Origin: Sinorhizobium fredii NGR234
GTDB taxonomy: Bacteria > Pseudomonadota > Alphaproteobacteria > Rhizobiales > Rhizobiaceae
DNA length: 64,000 nucleotides
Direction: 5' to 3'
Assembly: GCF_000018545.1 (NCBI RefSeq)
Contig: NC_012587.1
Span: 682,001 to 746,000 of the forward strand
Made by a program: the position numbers and the translations under genes. A model generated the notes under the pieces. That model made no database searches and was not told the DNA's origin. It saw only the letters and a program-made list of their open reading frames with translations. Of this stretch, positions 26,048 to 35,974 are shown piece after piece; positions within the stretch are counted from its first letter, which is position 1; each line of letters opens with the position of its first letter.

Positions 26048-27034
26048 TTACTTGCGTATCTGGTCTGCGATCACGGCTAAGACTATGATGGCTCCTTTCA
26101 ATAGTTGCTGGTAATATGACGACACGCCCATCAGATCCATCCCGTTGTTGATGGTGCCGATGATCAATGCGCCGAAGAGGGTCCCTACGAGTGAGCCGCG
26201 TCCGCCCGAGAGGCTCGTGCCGCCGATCACGACTGCCGCGATGGCGTCGAGTTCGTAGCCGATGCCCGCCTGCGGCAGTGCCGCCGTCGTGCGGGCCGTC
26301 AGCACAAGTCCGGCAAGCCCGGCGAGCAGACCGCAGATCACGTACGTGGCAGCGATGATGGTACGGGTCGAGATGCCGCTGGTCCTGGCCGCTTTTTCAT
26401 TGCCGCCAACGGCGTAGACGTAGCGTCCAAAAGTCGTCCTCGAGAGCGTGAGCCAGCCAATCAGGAACACGGCGAAGAAAATGAGGACGGGGACAGGGAG
26501 GCCAAGGACGTTTCCGCTGCCGATCCACCGCAGGGAAGCGGTAAGGTTAGCGATCGGCCTGCCGTCGGAATAGATTAGAGTGAGGCCCCTGGCCATGCTC
26601 AGCATTCCGAGCGTCGCAACAAAAGGCGGCACGTTGATCCGGGCGATGAGAACCCCGTTCGCGAGGCCGACGACGGCTCCGGTACCGAGCGCTGCAAGAA
26701 TACTCCAGATCACAAGGTGCTCGTTCCCGGTTGTCACCAGGTTGGCTGCCATCATTCCGGCGAGTGCCATGACCGATCCGACCGACAGGTCGATGCCCTT
26801 TGTCAGGATGACGAACGTGACGCCGATGGCGAGAATGCCGTTGATGCTCGACTGGCGAAGAAGGTTGAGCCAGTTGTTCCAGGTGAGGAAGTACTGGTTC
26901 AGCGAGGTGAAAAGCACGCAGATTGCGAGAAACACCAGAATGATGCTGAAGGACTTTATGAAGTCCTTGGTGATCTCGGCTTTCCTGCGCTCCGACGGAG
27001 TGCCGGTGGCGATCTTGGTGATGTTAGCGTTCAT
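26048..27034 (-). CDS. Sugar ABC transporter permease (RbsC family)
   Basis: 328 aa with a charged cytoplasmic N-terminus of about 28 residues, then eight to ten membrane segments. GIDLSVGSVMAL near residue 88 and AAVVIGGTSLSGGRGSLVGTLFGA near residue 275 are the ribose-type permease landmarks. It partners the ATPase encoded before it and the binding protein after it. Confidence 0.95.
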   Translation of the reverse strand: MNANITKIATGTPSERRKAEITKDFIKSFSIILVFLAICVLFTSLNQYFLTWNNWLNLLRQSSINGILAIGVTFVILTKGIDLSVGSVMALAGMMAANLVTTGNEHLVIWSILAALGTGAVVGLANGVLIARINVPPFVATLGMLSMARGLTLIYSDGRPIANLTASLRWIGSGNVLGLPVPVLIFFAVFLIGWLTLSRTTFGRYVYAVGGNEKAARTSGISTRTIIAATYVICGLLAGLAGLVLTARTTAALPQAGIGYELDAIAAVVIGGTSLSGGRGSLVGTLFGALIIGTINNGMDLMGVSSYYQQLLKGAIIVLAVIADQIRK

Positions 27035-27104
27035 TTGACTCGTCCTAAATCCTGCCGCGACACCGGCAGCAGTAGCTTGCCGAACCTGAGGGAGCGCAGA
27101 CTCC

Positions 27105-28634
27105 TCAACTTGCGAGCTCCATGATCATTTGCTGGGTGGCGCCATGGCCGTCGATGACGTCGACCAACGTTCCTGCCTTGAAAATCGCGATCCTGTCGCT
27201 GACCTGGAGGATCTCCGGAGCCTCGGACGACACGACGAGAACACCGTGACCCTTGGCGGCGAAGTCCCGCAGGAAGGCGTAGATCTCCTGCTTGGAGCCT
27301 TCGTCGATGCCGCGGGTGGGCTCATCGCAGATCAGAAGTCGGGGATTGGTCGTCAGGCATCGCGCGAAGACGACCTTTTGCTGGTTTCCGCCGCTCAGAT
27401 TCTCGACCGCAAGCTCGGAGGAGCTGGTCTTGATCCGCTGGGAGCGGATCATCTCCTCGACGACTTCGCGTTCCTTCTGCTGCTTCACGAAGCCGCTGAC
27501 CGCCATCAGGGAAAGGGCGGAAAGCGTGATGTTGTGGGCGATCGAAGACGACAGGACCAAGCCGCTGTCCTTGCGGTCCTCGGACACCATCGCCATGCCC
27601 ATCTTGATCGATTCACGCGGCTTGCCGCGCGGAACCGGCCTTCCTGCAAGCATCACCTCGCCGGATGTCGGCGTCTCCATCCCATAGACCGCCTCCAGGA
27701 ACTCGGTCCGGCCGGAGCCGAGGAGGCCGTAGATTCCGAAAACTTCGCCGGCGGCGACGGAGATCGAAATGTCCTTGAATTCGCTCTCGCGGGACAGGTT
27801 GCGGACTTCAAGCAAGATGGGAGCACCTGCGTTCGGACGCTCTTTCTCGACGACCTTGACCTCACGCCCGACAATATGAGTGACAAGCTCCTTGCGGGTG
27901 GTCTCCTTCATGGAGCCGCTTACGATGTAGTTGCCGTCGCGGAAGACCGTGAACTCGTCCGCAATCTCGAAGATTTCTGAGAGCTTGTGTGAAACGTAGA
28001 TAATGCCCGAGCCACGATGCTTCAGACGATCGATCGCCGCGAACAGGATGTGGGCTTCGTGCTCGCCGATCGCGGAAGTCGGCTCGTCCATGATGACGAT
28101 ATCCGCATCGAAGCTCAGCGCCTTGGCGATCTCGACCAACTGGGTTTCGGCGAGGCTGAGATTTGACATACGGGCATTGGCACGGATCGGGAAGCCGATG
28201 TCGTCCAGGAGCTTCTGCGCTTGCGTCTCTAATAGGGCAAAATCGATGAAGGCCCCAAGACGTTTTGGCTCCCTTCCGAGATAGATGTTCTCGGCGACAG
28301 TCATTTCCAGAACCGGAGAAAGCTCCTGGGTGATGATGGCGATGCCGTGATCGAGCGCCTCGCTGGCGGAGCGGAAATCGACCACTTCACCCTTAATCTT
28401 GATGCTGCCCTCGTCCCTGCGCAGAAGACCCATAACGATGTTTAGGAAGGTGGACTTCCCAGCCCCATTTCCCCCGCACAAGGCGTGGACGCTCCCCGGA
28501 CGAAGCTTCAGGTGCCCGTTACGCAGTGCCGGAACGCCATGAAACGCCTTCGCAACACCATCCGCCTCTAGCAGAAGACCGTTTCCGGTCGTCGAGTGTA
28601 GTGTGGTGTCGAATGTGACACTTCCCGTCGTCAT
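27105..28634 (-). CDS. Sugar ABC transporter ATP-binding protein (RbsA/MglA type), first gene of the RLP operon
   Basis: 509 aa from ATG 28634, with GGGAGGTTTT upstream; the frame stays open to 28790 but crosses the operator. First domain: Walker A GGNGAGKST, signature LSLAETQ (degenerate), Walker B IVIMDEPTSAI. Second domain: P-loop GLLGSGRTEF (degenerate), signature LSGGNQQKV, Walker B LLICDEPTRGID. This asymmetry is usual in the family. It begins a nine-gene minus-strand unit reaching pgi. Confidence 0.95.
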   Translation of the reverse strand: MTTGSVTFDTTLHSTTGNGLLLEADGVAKAFHGVPALRNGHLKLRPGSVHALCGGNGAGKSTFLNIVMGLLRRDEGSIKIKGEVVDFRSASEALDHGIAIITQELSPVLEMTVAENIYLGREPKRLGAFIDFALLETQAQKLLDDIGFPIRANARMSNLSLAETQLVEIAKALSFDADIVIMDEPTSAIGEHEAHILFAAIDRLKHRGSGIIYVSHKLSEIFEIADEFTVFRDGNYIVSGSMKETTRKELVTHIVGREVKVVEKERPNAGAPILLEVRNLSRESEFKDISISVAAGEVFGIYGLLGSGRTEFLEAVYGMETPTSGEVMLAGRPVPRGKPRESIKMGMAMVSEDRKDSGLVLSSSIAHNITLSALSLMAVSGFVKQQKEREVVEEMIRSQRIKTSSSELAVENLSGGNQQKVVFARCLTTNPRLLICDEPTRGIDEGSKQEIYAFLRDFAAKGHGVLVVSSEAPEILQVSDRIAIFKAGTLVDVIDGHGATQQMIMELAS

Positions 28635-28673
28635 AAAACCTCCCAAGGCCAACTCCTCATCAGCCTCGGAAGA

Positions 28674-28691
28674 AGGTATAAGGTCATACCT
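28674..28691. promoter_or_regulatory. GntR/FadR-type operator copy 4 (RLP operon / Sua5-like gene)
   Basis: AGGTATAAGGTCATACCT, 40 bases upstream of the ATPase start on one side and 3 bases upstream of a TTGACA on the other. The inner AGGTCATACCT is a perfect FadR-type core. It could control both divergent units. Confidence 0.75.
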
Positions 28692-28694
28692 ATT

Positions 28695-28723
28695 TTGACA
28701 AGCGGTTTTTTTCCCTTTATTCA
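28695..28723 (+). promoter_or_regulatory. Probable sigma-70 promoter of the Sua5-like gene
   Basis: TTGACA (28695-28700), 17-base spacer, TATTCA (28718-28723), 27 bases before the ATG at 28750. The operator copy 4 abuts the -35 element. Confidence 0.55.
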
Positions 28724-28749
28724 AACAGCGAGACGGAAGGGGTTTTTCA

Positions 28750-29763
28750 ATGATCATTGATGTCGCAGCCGATCCCGCAGCGGGGATCACTTCAGCTGTC
28801 GAGGCGCTCGGGAGGGGCGATGTGATCGCGGTGCCGACCGAGACCGTTTACGGGTTGGCCGCCGACGCGACTAATGAAGCCGCGGTATCCCAAATTTTCG
28901 ATATTAAGCGTCGACCGGGTTTCAACCCGCTTATCTGCCACTGCTCCGATCTTGAGATGGTCAGCGAATTCGCGACCCTGGATCCGGTCAGTCTCCGTCT
29001 TGCGGAAAGGTTCTGGCCGGGGCCGATGACGTTGGTGCTCAACTCGAACCCCGGCAGGCTTCCATCCGTGACTACGGCCGGCCTGACCACCGTCGCCATC
29101 AGAATTCCCATGGGATTCAGCAATGGCTTGATCAGGTCCTATGGAGGGCCGCTGGCCGCCCCCAGCGCCAATATATCGGGAAGGGTGAGTGCGACGACAG
29201 CAGCGCACGTCGAGAGCGAATTCGGCGATGGAGTACCGTTGATACTCGATGGTGGCCCAACGAAGATCGGCGTCGAGTCCACTATCCTGAGGGTCCGCGA
29301 AAATGGCATCGAGTTGCTTCGTCCTGGCGGCCTGCCGATCGAGCTCGTCGAGCATGCTGCAGGTCTTCAAGTCAGCGCCCCAAACCTGTTCCGCAAAGTG
29401 CTCGCACCGGGAATGCTGACATCGCACTATGCTCCGCGCGCGATGGTCAGGCTGAACGCCACGGGCGTCGGGCCAGGCGAGACGCTCCTCAAGTTCGGCG
29501 ATGCCATTGTTCCGGGCGAAGGGGCCTGCGCACGCGTTTTCAACCTGAGTCCGGAGGGCAGTCTCGAGGAGTTTGCGGCGAAATTGTATGCGACCCTCAA
29601 AGAGGCCGACGATGCCGGCGCGGAATCCATAGCAATCGTTCCCATACCGGACGAGGGCTTGGGGCTGGCGATCAACGACCGACTCCGGCGAGCTGCGGCG
29701 CCGCGAACCTTGACACTCGGCGAACTCGAGCAGGCGGCGGTTCGAAATAGGGAAGCCAGGTGA
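28750..29763 (+). CDS. Threonylcarbamoyl-AMP synthase (Sua5/YrdC/TsaC family)
   Basis: 337 aa, the long Sua5 form. The N-terminal YrdC domain has PTETVYGLAADA, the KRRPGFNPL basic patch and PSANISGR; the linker APGMLTSHYAPR and the C-terminal Rossmann-like Sua5 domain follow. The family makes threonylcarbamoyl-AMP for the t6A modification of tRNA. This essential gene is usually chromosomal and not catabolic, so its place beside a catabolic operator is odd; it may be an extra copy. AAGGGGTTTTTCA precedes the ATG. Confidence 0.88.
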   Translation: MIIDVAADPAAGITSAVEALGRGDVIAVPTETVYGLAADATNEAAVSQIFDIKRRPGFNPLICHCSDLEMVSEFATLDPVSLRLAERFWPGPMTLVLNSNPGRLPSVTTAGLTTVAIRIPMGFSNGLIRSYGGPLAAPSANISGRVSATTAAHVESEFGDGVPLILDGGPTKIGVESTILRVRENGIELLRPGGLPIELVEHAAGLQVSAPNLFRKVLAPGMLTSHYAPRAMVRLNATGVGPGETLLKFGDAIVPGEGACARVFNLSPEGSLEEFAAKLYATLKEADDAGAESIAIVPIPDEGLGLAINDRLRRAAAPRTLTLGELEQAAVRNREAR

Positions 29764-29937
29764 TGCGAAGTTTCGGCGAGGGGGCCATGGATTGTCCCCG
29801 GCGCCCGGCCACCGAGCAGTTTCTTGACGTGACGCACGTCCTTCCCGCATCAAGGCAGCGCGTTCAGGTGGAATGGCGACCCGACGCGTGGCAGACGCCC
29901 GGCAGTTGCCAAGCGTCTTGAACTGCGGCCGTAGCCG

Positions 29938-30918
29938 TCACATCAGGCCGACGACATCGTGGGGTACGTAGGGAGCTTCAAGCCGCTGGATTTCGTCGTC
30001 GGTCAATTTGACGGCCAGAGATCCCACCGCATCCTGCAGATGGCTTGGCTTGGTAGCTCCGATGATAGGGCAGGTCACGCCCTGCTTTTGCAGCACCCAC
30101 GCCAACGCTATTTGCGCTTGAGGCAGGCCGCGTTCCACGGCGATCTTGGCAACTTCGTCCACCACGACCCGATCTGCGGCCGCGGCCTTCTCGTAGAACC
30201 TGCCGGTGACGTTGTCCGTTTCCGCGCGTTTGGACTGAGATCCGCTTCCCTTCGTGAGAATACCGCGTGCCAGCGGGCTGAACGTCATCACGCCGATGCC
30301 TTCGGCACGGCACAGCGGCAGCATCTCGCGTTCCTCCTCGCGATAGATAAGATTAAGATGAAGTTGCATTGATGCGAACGCAGCCCAGTTGTTGCGCTTT
30401 GAGATCTGGATCGCCGTTGCGAACTGCCACGCGTACATGTTGCTCGCGCCGATGTAGCGAACTTTGCCCGCCTTTACCACGTCATTGAGCGCCTCGAGCG
30501 TCTCCTCGATGGGCGTTTCGCTGTCCCAGAAATGCGTCTGGTACAGATCGATGTAGTCCGTTCCCAGGCGACGGAGACTGTTGTCGACCTCGGACAGGAT
30601 TGCTTTGCGCGACAGGCCGGCGCCGTTCGGGCTGGCGTTCATCCGCCCGAAAACCTTGGTTGCCAAAACAATTTCATCACGCCGGCCGTGTTCCTTCAAC
30701 AGCTTGCCGACGATCTCCTCGCTGGTGCCGTCGGAATAAACGTTCGCCGTGTCGAGGAAATTGATCCCGGCATCCAGCGCCTGCTGGAAAAGCGGCCGCG
30801 CCTCGGCTTCGGCAAGCGTCCACTGGTGATTCCCCCTTTCAGGTTCTCCAAAGCTCATACAGCCCAACGCCAAACGCGAGACCTTAAGTCCAGTCGCTCC
30901 TAAGCGAACATATTGCAT
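29938..30918 (-). CDS. Aldo/keto reductase (copy 3, IolS/YajO-like)
   Basis: 326 aa from ATG 30918 with GGGAGTGAAAAC upstream; an in-frame start at 30951 would read through the operator. Catalytic residues: Asp/Tyr in FLDTANVYSDGTSEE, Lys in VLATKVFG, His in LYQTHFWD. It belongs to a different AKR branch from the tandem pair at 22.8-25 kb, closer to general sugar/aldehyde reductases. Divergent from transketolase and carrying its own operator 15 bases upstream, it is likely part of the same regulon. Confidence 0.9.
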   Translation of the reverse strand: MQYVRLGATGLKVSRLALGCMSFGEPERGNHQWTLAEAEARPLFQQALDAGINFLDTANVYSDGTSEEIVGKLLKEHGRRDEIVLATKVFGRMNASPNGAGLSRKAILSEVDNSLRRLGTDYIDLYQTHFWDSETPIEETLEALNDVVKAGKVRYIGASNMYAWQFATAIQISKRNNWAAFASMQLHLNLIYREEEREMLPLCRAEGIGVMTFSPLARGILTKGSGSQSKRAETDNVTGRFYEKAAAADRVVVDEVAKIAVERGLPQAQIALAWVLQKQGVTCPIIGATKPSHLQDAVGSLAVKLTDDEIQRLEAPYVPHDVVGLM

Positions 30919-30932
30919 GTTTTCACTCCCTA

Positions 30933-30950
30933 AGGTATGAGGTATGACCA
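30933..30950. promoter_or_regulatory. GntR/FadR-type operator copy 5 (aldo/keto reductase 3)
   Basis: AGGTATGAGGTATGACCA. Inner AGGTATGACCA fits AGGTNNNACC(A/T). It lies 15 bases before the reductase ATG on the minus strand, overlapping the expected transcript start, and about 190 bases from the transketolase start. Confidence 0.72.
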
Positions 30951-31091
30951 CCTCTATCAGAGACAGGGCTGGGCGTCATTAGAAATTTTTGCGGAATGTT
31001 ACCGCTCTTCTCAAAATAACAAAAAATATGTGACTTTGTAATTTCCGCTTGTGATTTTTAAAAAAGCGCACGACATTGGCCACCATCGAGA

Positions 31092-31107
31092 AGATCATAC
31101 CTCACAC
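31092..31107. promoter_or_regulatory. Partial GntR/FadR-type operator (transketolase operon)
   Basis: On the minus strand this reads GTGTGAGGTATGATCT, sharing GAGGTATGATCT with copy 3 (15186-15197). The outer GGTAT half is not conserved. It is 17 bases before the TTG start of transketolase, so it may be a weaker site. Confidence 0.45.
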
Positions 31108-31123
31108 GTTATGGGAGGAAGAG

Positions 31124-33115
31124 TTGACAGCAGTTTCGGTCCGCGATCTGGCAAACGCTATCCGCGTCCTATCAATCGACGGCGTGGAGGCGGCCAATTC
31201 CGGTCACCCTGGAATGCCGATGGGCATGGCCGATGCGGCGGCCGTTCTGTTCGGCAAGCACCTCAAATTCGATGCGAGCGAACCCGGCTGGCCGGATCGC
31301 GACCGGTTCGTGCTGTCGAACGGCCATGGCTCGATGCTGCTGTACAGCCTTCTCCACCTAACCGGTTACAAGGAAATGACCATTGAGGAGATCCGCAATT
31401 TCCGCCAGTGGGATTCGAAAACGCCGGGCCACCCGGAATACGGCCACACCGCCGGCGTCGAGACAACGACGGGGCCACTAGGGCAGGGCATTGCGTCCGC
31501 GGTCGGCATGGCTATCGCGGAGCGGCGCCTGGGCGCGGAATTCGGCACCGCGCTCGTCGATCACCACACCTATGTCTTCTGTGGAGACGGATGCCTCATG
31601 GAAGGCGTCGGCCAGGAAGCTGCCTCGCTGGCGGGCCATCTTCAACTCGGCAAGCTGATCGTCCTCTATGACGACAACTCCATCACGATCGACGGTTCGA
31701 CTGCGATAGCGTTTTCGGAAGACGTGCTTGCGAGGTTCGATGCATACGGATGGCACACGCAACGCGTAGATGGCCATGACGCTGAAGCAATCGACGCGGC
31801 GATCTCGAACGCGAAAGCGGAAACATCGAGACCGTCCCTCGTCGCGCTGAAAACCATCATTGGGTTCGGTTCTCCGTCAAAGGCAGGAAAGAGCTCGGTG
31901 CACGGCGCGCCGCTGGGCGCGAGCGAAGCCGCCGCGACAAAGACGGCCTATGGCTGGACGGCAGATCCTTTCGAGATTCCAACGCCGATCCTGGAAACAT
32001 GGCGCGCGATCGGCGCGAAGGGCGCGAAGTCCCGCAGAGAGTGGCAAGCGCGGCTCGAAGCAGCGGAACCTGACGTCAAAAGCGAGTTCGAGCGTCGCAC
32101 CGCGGGATCGTTGCCGCCGCATTACGAGGAGACGGTGAACGCCGCCAAGGCGAATCTGCTCGATAGGCCGCAATCAGTGGCCACGCGCAAGGCAAGCCAG
32201 ATCGCCCTGGAGGCGCTGACGGAGTTGCTTCCCGAAATGATTGGCGGCTCGGCGGACCTTACCCACTCGAACTTGACGCGTGTTCCGGCCGTCGACAGCG
32301 ATTTCACCGCCGTTAGAAGCGGGCGTTATGTCAGCTATGGCGTGAGGGAGTTCGCAATGGCCGCCGCAATGAACGGCATGGCGGTTCATGGCGGCTTCAT
32401 ACCGTATGGCGGCACGTTCCTCGTATTCTCGGACTATTGCCGCAACGCCATTCGCGTGGCGGCTTTGATGGGCGCGCGCTCCATCTTCGTGATGACGCAT
32501 GATTCCATCGGTCTCGGAGAAGACGGCCCGACCCACCAGCCCGTCGAGCATCTTGCCAGCCTCAGGGCGATGCCGAACTTGCATGTGTTCCGGCCGGCGG
32601 ACACGATCGAAACGCTCGAATGCTGGGACATCGCGATAACCAGCAAGAACACGCCGTCCGTCCTGGCGCTATCGCGGCAGAATGTTCCCCAGCTCCGCTC
32701 GGAACGCGATGGCTCCAATCGCTGCGCGCGAGGAGCCTACGTGCTGCGGGAAGCCAGCAGGGAACGCGCGGTCACGCTCATCGCGACTGGAACGGAGGTA
32801 GTGCTTGCGATCCAGGCCGCCGAAGAGCTCGAAGCGAGAAATATTCCAGCCGCGGTCGTCTCGATGCCGAGCTGGGACCTCTTCGAAAAACAGGCCAGGG
32901 ACTACCGGCACGCGGTGCTGGGGGACGCGCCACGCATCGCGGTGGAAGCGCTCTCGAAGTTCGGCTGGACCAGGTATGTGGACAGCGAAGACGACGTGAT
33001 TGGGATGTCCGGCTTTGGCGCGTCCGCGCCGGCGGAGACGTTGTACGAAAAATTCGGAATTACCCGTGACGCGATAGTCGCGCGCGCAGTTGCAAGGGTG
33101 AGGGGCGAAGAATGA
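31124..33115 (+). CDS. tkt: Transketolase
   Basis: 663 aa from TTG 31124. GGGAGGAAGAG directly upstream and alignment of [25 protein letters not shown] with other transketolases support this start over a TTG at 31076. Landmarks: [10 protein letters not shown], the thiamine-diphosphate motif [20 protein letters not shown], and the middle-domain [17 protein letters not shown]. It moves two-carbon units between pentose, tetrose and triose phosphates, and so connects erythrose 4-phosphate to xylulose 5-phosphate and fructose 6-phosphate. First of six tightly spaced genes. Confidence 0.95.
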   Translation: MTAVSVRDLANAIRVLSIDGVEAANSGHPGMPMGMADAAAVLFGKHLKFDASEPGWPDRDRFVLSNGHGSMLLYSLLHLTGYKEMTIEEIRNFRQWDSKTPGHPEYGHTAGVETTTGPLGQGIASAVGMAIAERRLGAEFGTALVDHHTYVFCGDGCLMEGVGQEAASLAGHLQLGKLIVLYDDNSITIDGSTAIAFSEDVLARFDAYGWHTQRVDGHDAEAIDAAISNAKAETSRPSLVALKTIIGFGSPSKAGKSSVHGAPLGASEAAATKTAYGWTADPFEIPTPILETWRAIGAKGAKSRREWQARLEAAEPDVKSEFERRTAGSLPPHYEETVNAAKANLLDRPQSVATRKASQIALEALTELLPEMIGGSADLTHSNLTRVPAVDSDFTAVRSGRYVSYGVREFAMAAAMNGMAVHGGFIPYGGTFLVFSDYCRNAIRVAALMGARSIFVMTHDSIGLGEDGPTHQPVEHLASLRAMPNLHVFRPADTIETLECWDIAITSKNTPSVLALSRQNVPQLRSERDGSNRCARGAYVLREASRERAVTLIATGTEVVLAIQAAEELEARNIPAAVVSMPSWDLFEKQARDYRHAVLGDAPRIAVEALSKFGWTRYVDSEDDVIGMSGFGASAPAETLYEKFGITRDAIVARAVARVRGEE

Positions 33116-34134
33116 GCACTCCGGCAACTCTCGCCAGCGACGAAGCCTCCTTCCAGCACGAGTCGGTCGATGAGTACCTCTCGACATGGGCGGGTGAGGA
33201 CCGGTCGCGACAGCGCGTGACGGCACTTATCAACGGGGTCTTGGACGCAGCATGTCTTCTGTCGGAGCGTATTGCGACCGGTTCGCTGGAAGGCGATCCG
33301 GCGCGACTTGTCGGTTCCAATTCCGACGGAGACGCGCAAAAGGCCATCGACGTTGCTTCGCATGCGTTGTTCGTCGAGATTCTGGAACGGGCAGGGGCCG
33401 GACGGATCCTCTCCGAAGAGGCTGACGAGCCTGTTGTGTTCAAGGGTTCGGGGTTCGGTGTGGCTATCGATCCGATCGATGGTTCAGGCAACGTCGGACT
33501 GGGCGCCCCGGTGGGCACGCTCTTCTCGATCATTCCATTCACCGAAACTGAAGACCCGTTCTTGACTTCTGGCAGGCGGCAGGTCGCCGCCGGATATGTC
33601 TCCTTCGGCAACACGATCGACCTCGGCTTCTCCGTCGGAGACGGCATGCTGCTTGCGACGATGCATCCGCAGACCGGCGAGTTCTTGATTGTGAGAAGGC
33701 AGGTCCGGATACCGCCAGACACCTCGGAACTCGCTTTCAACGCTTCCGTTCACCGCCACCTTCAATCTGGTCTCAGCCTGTATGTTCAGGACTGCCTAGC
33801 GGGCAGCGCGGGATCGCGCGGCCGCGATTTCAATATGCGCTGGCTGGGATCGGCAGTCGGAGAGCTCCACCGGATACTGCTCAGGGGCGGTGTTTTCTTC
33901 TACGCCGCCGACAAACGACCGGGGTACCAAAATGGACGGCTTCGCCTGGTGTACGAGGCAAACCCGATCGCGTTCCTGATGGAGCAGGCCGGGGGGCGGG
34001 CGACGGACGGCACTTCGGCGATCCTGGACAAGGTCCCGACCTCCCACCATTGCCGCACGCCGCTTGTCTTCGGTTCGGCGACCGAGGTCGATCTTATCGC
34101 GAGCTATCTCAATTCCAATCCAACCAGCGAGTGA
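33112..34134 (+). CDS. fbp: Class I fructose-1,6-bisphosphatase (FBP/SBPase type)
   Basis: 340 aa, ATGA overlap with transketolase. The metal/phosphate motif [21 protein letters not shown] near residue 125, the ILSEEADEP metal-binding carboxylates and the late [20 protein letters not shown] are characteristic. It hydrolyses the 1-phosphate of fructose 1,6-bisphosphate and, in Calvin-type enzymes, of sedoheptulose 1,7-bisphosphate. Between transketolase and a Calvin-type aldolase, the sedoheptulose activity would be the useful one for erythrose 4-phosphate assimilation. Confidence 0.93.
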   Translation: MSTPATLASDEASFQHESVDEYLSTWAGEDRSRQRVTALINGVLDAACLLSERIATGSLEGDPARLVGSNSDGDAQKAIDVASHALFVEILERAGAGRILSEEADEPVVFKGSGFGVAIDPIDGSGNVGLGAPVGTLFSIIPFTETEDPFLTSGRRQVAAGYVSFGNTIDLGFSVGDGMLLATMHPQTGEFLIVRRQVRIPPDTSELAFNASVHRHLQSGLSLYVQDCLAGSAGSRGRDFNMRWLGSAVGELHRILLRGGVFFYAADKRPGYQNGRLRLVYEANPIAFLMEQAGGRATDGTSAILDKVPTSHHCRTPLVFGSATEVDLIASYLNSNPTSE

Positions 34135-34140
34135 GATTTC

Positions 34141-35190
34141 ATGGCCAGGATCACTCTCCGCCAACTGTTGGACGACGCCGCCGAGCACGGATACGGCGTC
34201 CCGGCGTTTAACATCAACAACATGGAGCAGGCGCTCGCCATCATGGAAGCGGCCGATGACACGGATTCGCCTGTCATTCTGCAGGCGAGCCGCGGCGCGC
34301 GGGCATATGTGAACGACATCATGCTCAAGCACATGATGGATGCGGTGACGGAAATCTATCCGCATATTCCCGTTTGCGTCCATCTTGACCACGGAAACGA
34401 ACCGAGCACCTGCGTCACCGCGATTCAACACGGCTTCACTTCGGTGATGATGGACGGGTCGATCCGTGCTGACGGGAAGACGCCGGCGGACTGGGACTAC
34501 AACGTAAAGGTCACAAAAAGCGTCAGCGAGACGGCCCATTGGGCAGGCGTTTCGGTGGAAGGGGAACTTGGGGTTCTGGGCTCGCTCGAGACCGGCATGG
34601 GCGAAGCCGAAGACGGGCACGGTGTCGAAGGTAAGCTCGATCTGCATCAGCTTTTGACCGATCCCGACGAGGCCGCGAAATTCGTCGAGGAGACGAAGGT
34701 GGACGCGCTCGCCGTCGCAATGGGCACCAGCCATGGAGCCTACAAGTTCTCGCGCCGCCCGGACGGGGACGTCCTAGCGATGGATGTTATCGAGGCGATC
34801 CACCGAAAGCTGCCGAACACGCATCTTGTCATGCATGGTTCCTCGAGCGTCCCGGAGGAATTGCAGGAAATCTTCAATAGCTTCGGCGGCCGGATGAAGC
34901 CGACTTGGGGCGTGCCTCTCGATGAAATCCAGCGGGGCATCCGGCATGGCGTCCGAAAGGTCAACATCGACACCGACTGCCGCATGGCCATGACGGGGCA
35001 GGTACGCAGAGTGCTTGCAGAAGACCCGACGGAATTCGACCCCCGCAAGTACTTGAAGCCCGCAATGACGGCGCTTTCGAAGCTCTGTCGCGAAAGATTC
35101 GAGGCCTTCGGAACGGCCGGACGCGCGAGCTCGATCAACGTCATCCCACTTGCAGAAATGGCGAAGCGGTATCGGGCAGGCTCGATATAG
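34141..35190 (+). CDS. fba: Class II fructose-bisphosphate aldolase (Calvin-cycle subtype, CbbA-like)
   Basis: 349 aa Zn-dependent aldolase. Zn and catalytic residues are in [12 protein letters not shown] (Asp, His), [12 protein letters not shown] (metal Glu), [13 protein letters not shown] (His) and [12 protein letters not shown] (His). The length and the C-terminal [25 protein letters not shown] are those of the longer Cbb subtype. It condenses DHAP with glyceraldehyde 3-phosphate or erythrose 4-phosphate. Six bases after the phosphatase stop. Confidence 0.95.
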   Translation: MARITLRQLLDDAAEHGYGVPAFNINNMEQALAIMEAADDTDSPVILQASRGARAYVNDIMLKHMMDAVTEIYPHIPVCVHLDHGNEPSTCVTAIQHGFTSVMMDGSIRADGKTPADWDYNVKVTKSVSETAHWAGVSVEGELGVLGSLETGMGEAEDGHGVEGKLDLHQLLTDPDEAAKFVEETKVDALAVAMGTSHGAYKFSRRPDGDVLAMDVIEAIHRKLPNTHLVMHGSSSVPEELQEIFNSFGGRMKPTWGVPLDEIQRGIRHGVRKVNIDTDCRMAMTGQVRRVLAEDPTEFDPRKYLKPAMTALSKLCRERFEAFGTAGRASSINVIPLAEMAKRYRAGSI

Positions 35191-35218
35191 GCCGAGGCAA
35201 CGGCGATTTAGAACGGAG

Positions 35219-35974
35219 ATGTTTGTGAAGCGGGACGAGCGCAGGCAGCAAATCATCGACATGCTGGTCGAGAACAAGACCGTCGGTCTCGACGAGCTTG
35301 CCGATCACTTTGCGGTCTCGAAGATGACGATCCATCGTGACCTCGACGACCTCGACCAGGAAGGAGTTTTACGGAAGGTCCGCGGTGGAGCGACGATCGA
35401 CGCTGGGACGAGGTTCGAAAGCGACTTCAGAATTCGCGCGCGCCAAGACAACGCAGCCAAGATCGGAATGGCGCAGGCCGCTTTGGAACTGGTCGAGCCG
35501 GGTATGACGGCGGTGCTCGGCGTGATGCTGCCGCAGAAGCGGCCGCTCACCCTAATCACCAACAATGCGGAGATCATGGAACGGCTGAAAGGCGAGTTCG
35601 GCATAACGCTGATAGCTCTCGGCGGCATGTATTCGGCGAAATTCAACGCTTATCTCGGCATCGTCACCGAGGATGCGCTTTCTCGGTTGAGGGCGGACAT
35701 CGCCTTCATTTCAACCCCCGCCATGAGCGGCAGGATCGCCTATCACATGGACGACAATGTCGTGCGTGCGAAGCGCGCGATGATTTCGTCGTCGGCCAGG
35801 GCCTGCCTCTTGGTCAACCACCAGCGATTCGGCCACACCGCCTTGAACGTGCTGGCAGACGTAGCTGAGTTCGACGCGGTTATCACCGATCGCGCGCCTG
35901 GGACTGCTGTTCTGGACGAATTTGAACGGGCGGGTATCAAGCTCACCATTGCATCGACGCAGGATCCGACATGA
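35219..35974 (+). CDS. DeoR family regulator (EryR-like), sensor motif apparently deleted
   Basis: 251 aa from ATG 35219; GTG 35225 is better spaced from GGAG at 35215-35218 and may be the true start. Residues 5-60 form the DeoR helix-turn-helix (VGLDELADHFAVSKMTIHRDLDDLDQEG). The sensor domain runs GMTAVLGVMLPQKRPLTLITNN, where relatives have about twelve more residues including the D-x-G-[ST]-T phosphosugar loop. This points to a short in-frame deletion near 35510-35530. Position just before tpiA and rpiB matches the eryR-tpi-rpiB order of rhizobial and Brucella erythritol loci. Confidence 0.88.
   Translation: MFVKRDERRQQIIDMLVENKTVGLDELADHFAVSKMTIHRDLDDLDQEGVLRKVRGGATIDAGTRFESDFRIRARQDNAAKIGMAQAALELVEPGMTAVLGVMLPQKRPLTLITNNAEIMERLKGEFGITLIALGGMYSAKFNAYLGIVTEDALSRLRADIAFISTPAMSGRIAYHMDDNVVRAKRAMISSSARACLLVNHQRFGHTALNVLADVAEFDAVITDRAPGTAVLDEFERAGIKLTIASTQDPT

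Noticed and set aside
31076..31123. Earlier TTG start for transketolase
   Set aside because: Would translate through the operator-like element and adds residues absent from the family; GGGAGG fits only the TTG at 31124.
20210..35190. Calvin-Benson cycle (RLP plus Tkt, FBPase, Fba)
   Set aside because: No phosphoribulokinase, no small subunit, and the large-subunit-like protein has KPA instead of KPK and a different loop 6; these enzymes fit tetrose-phosphate assimilation better.
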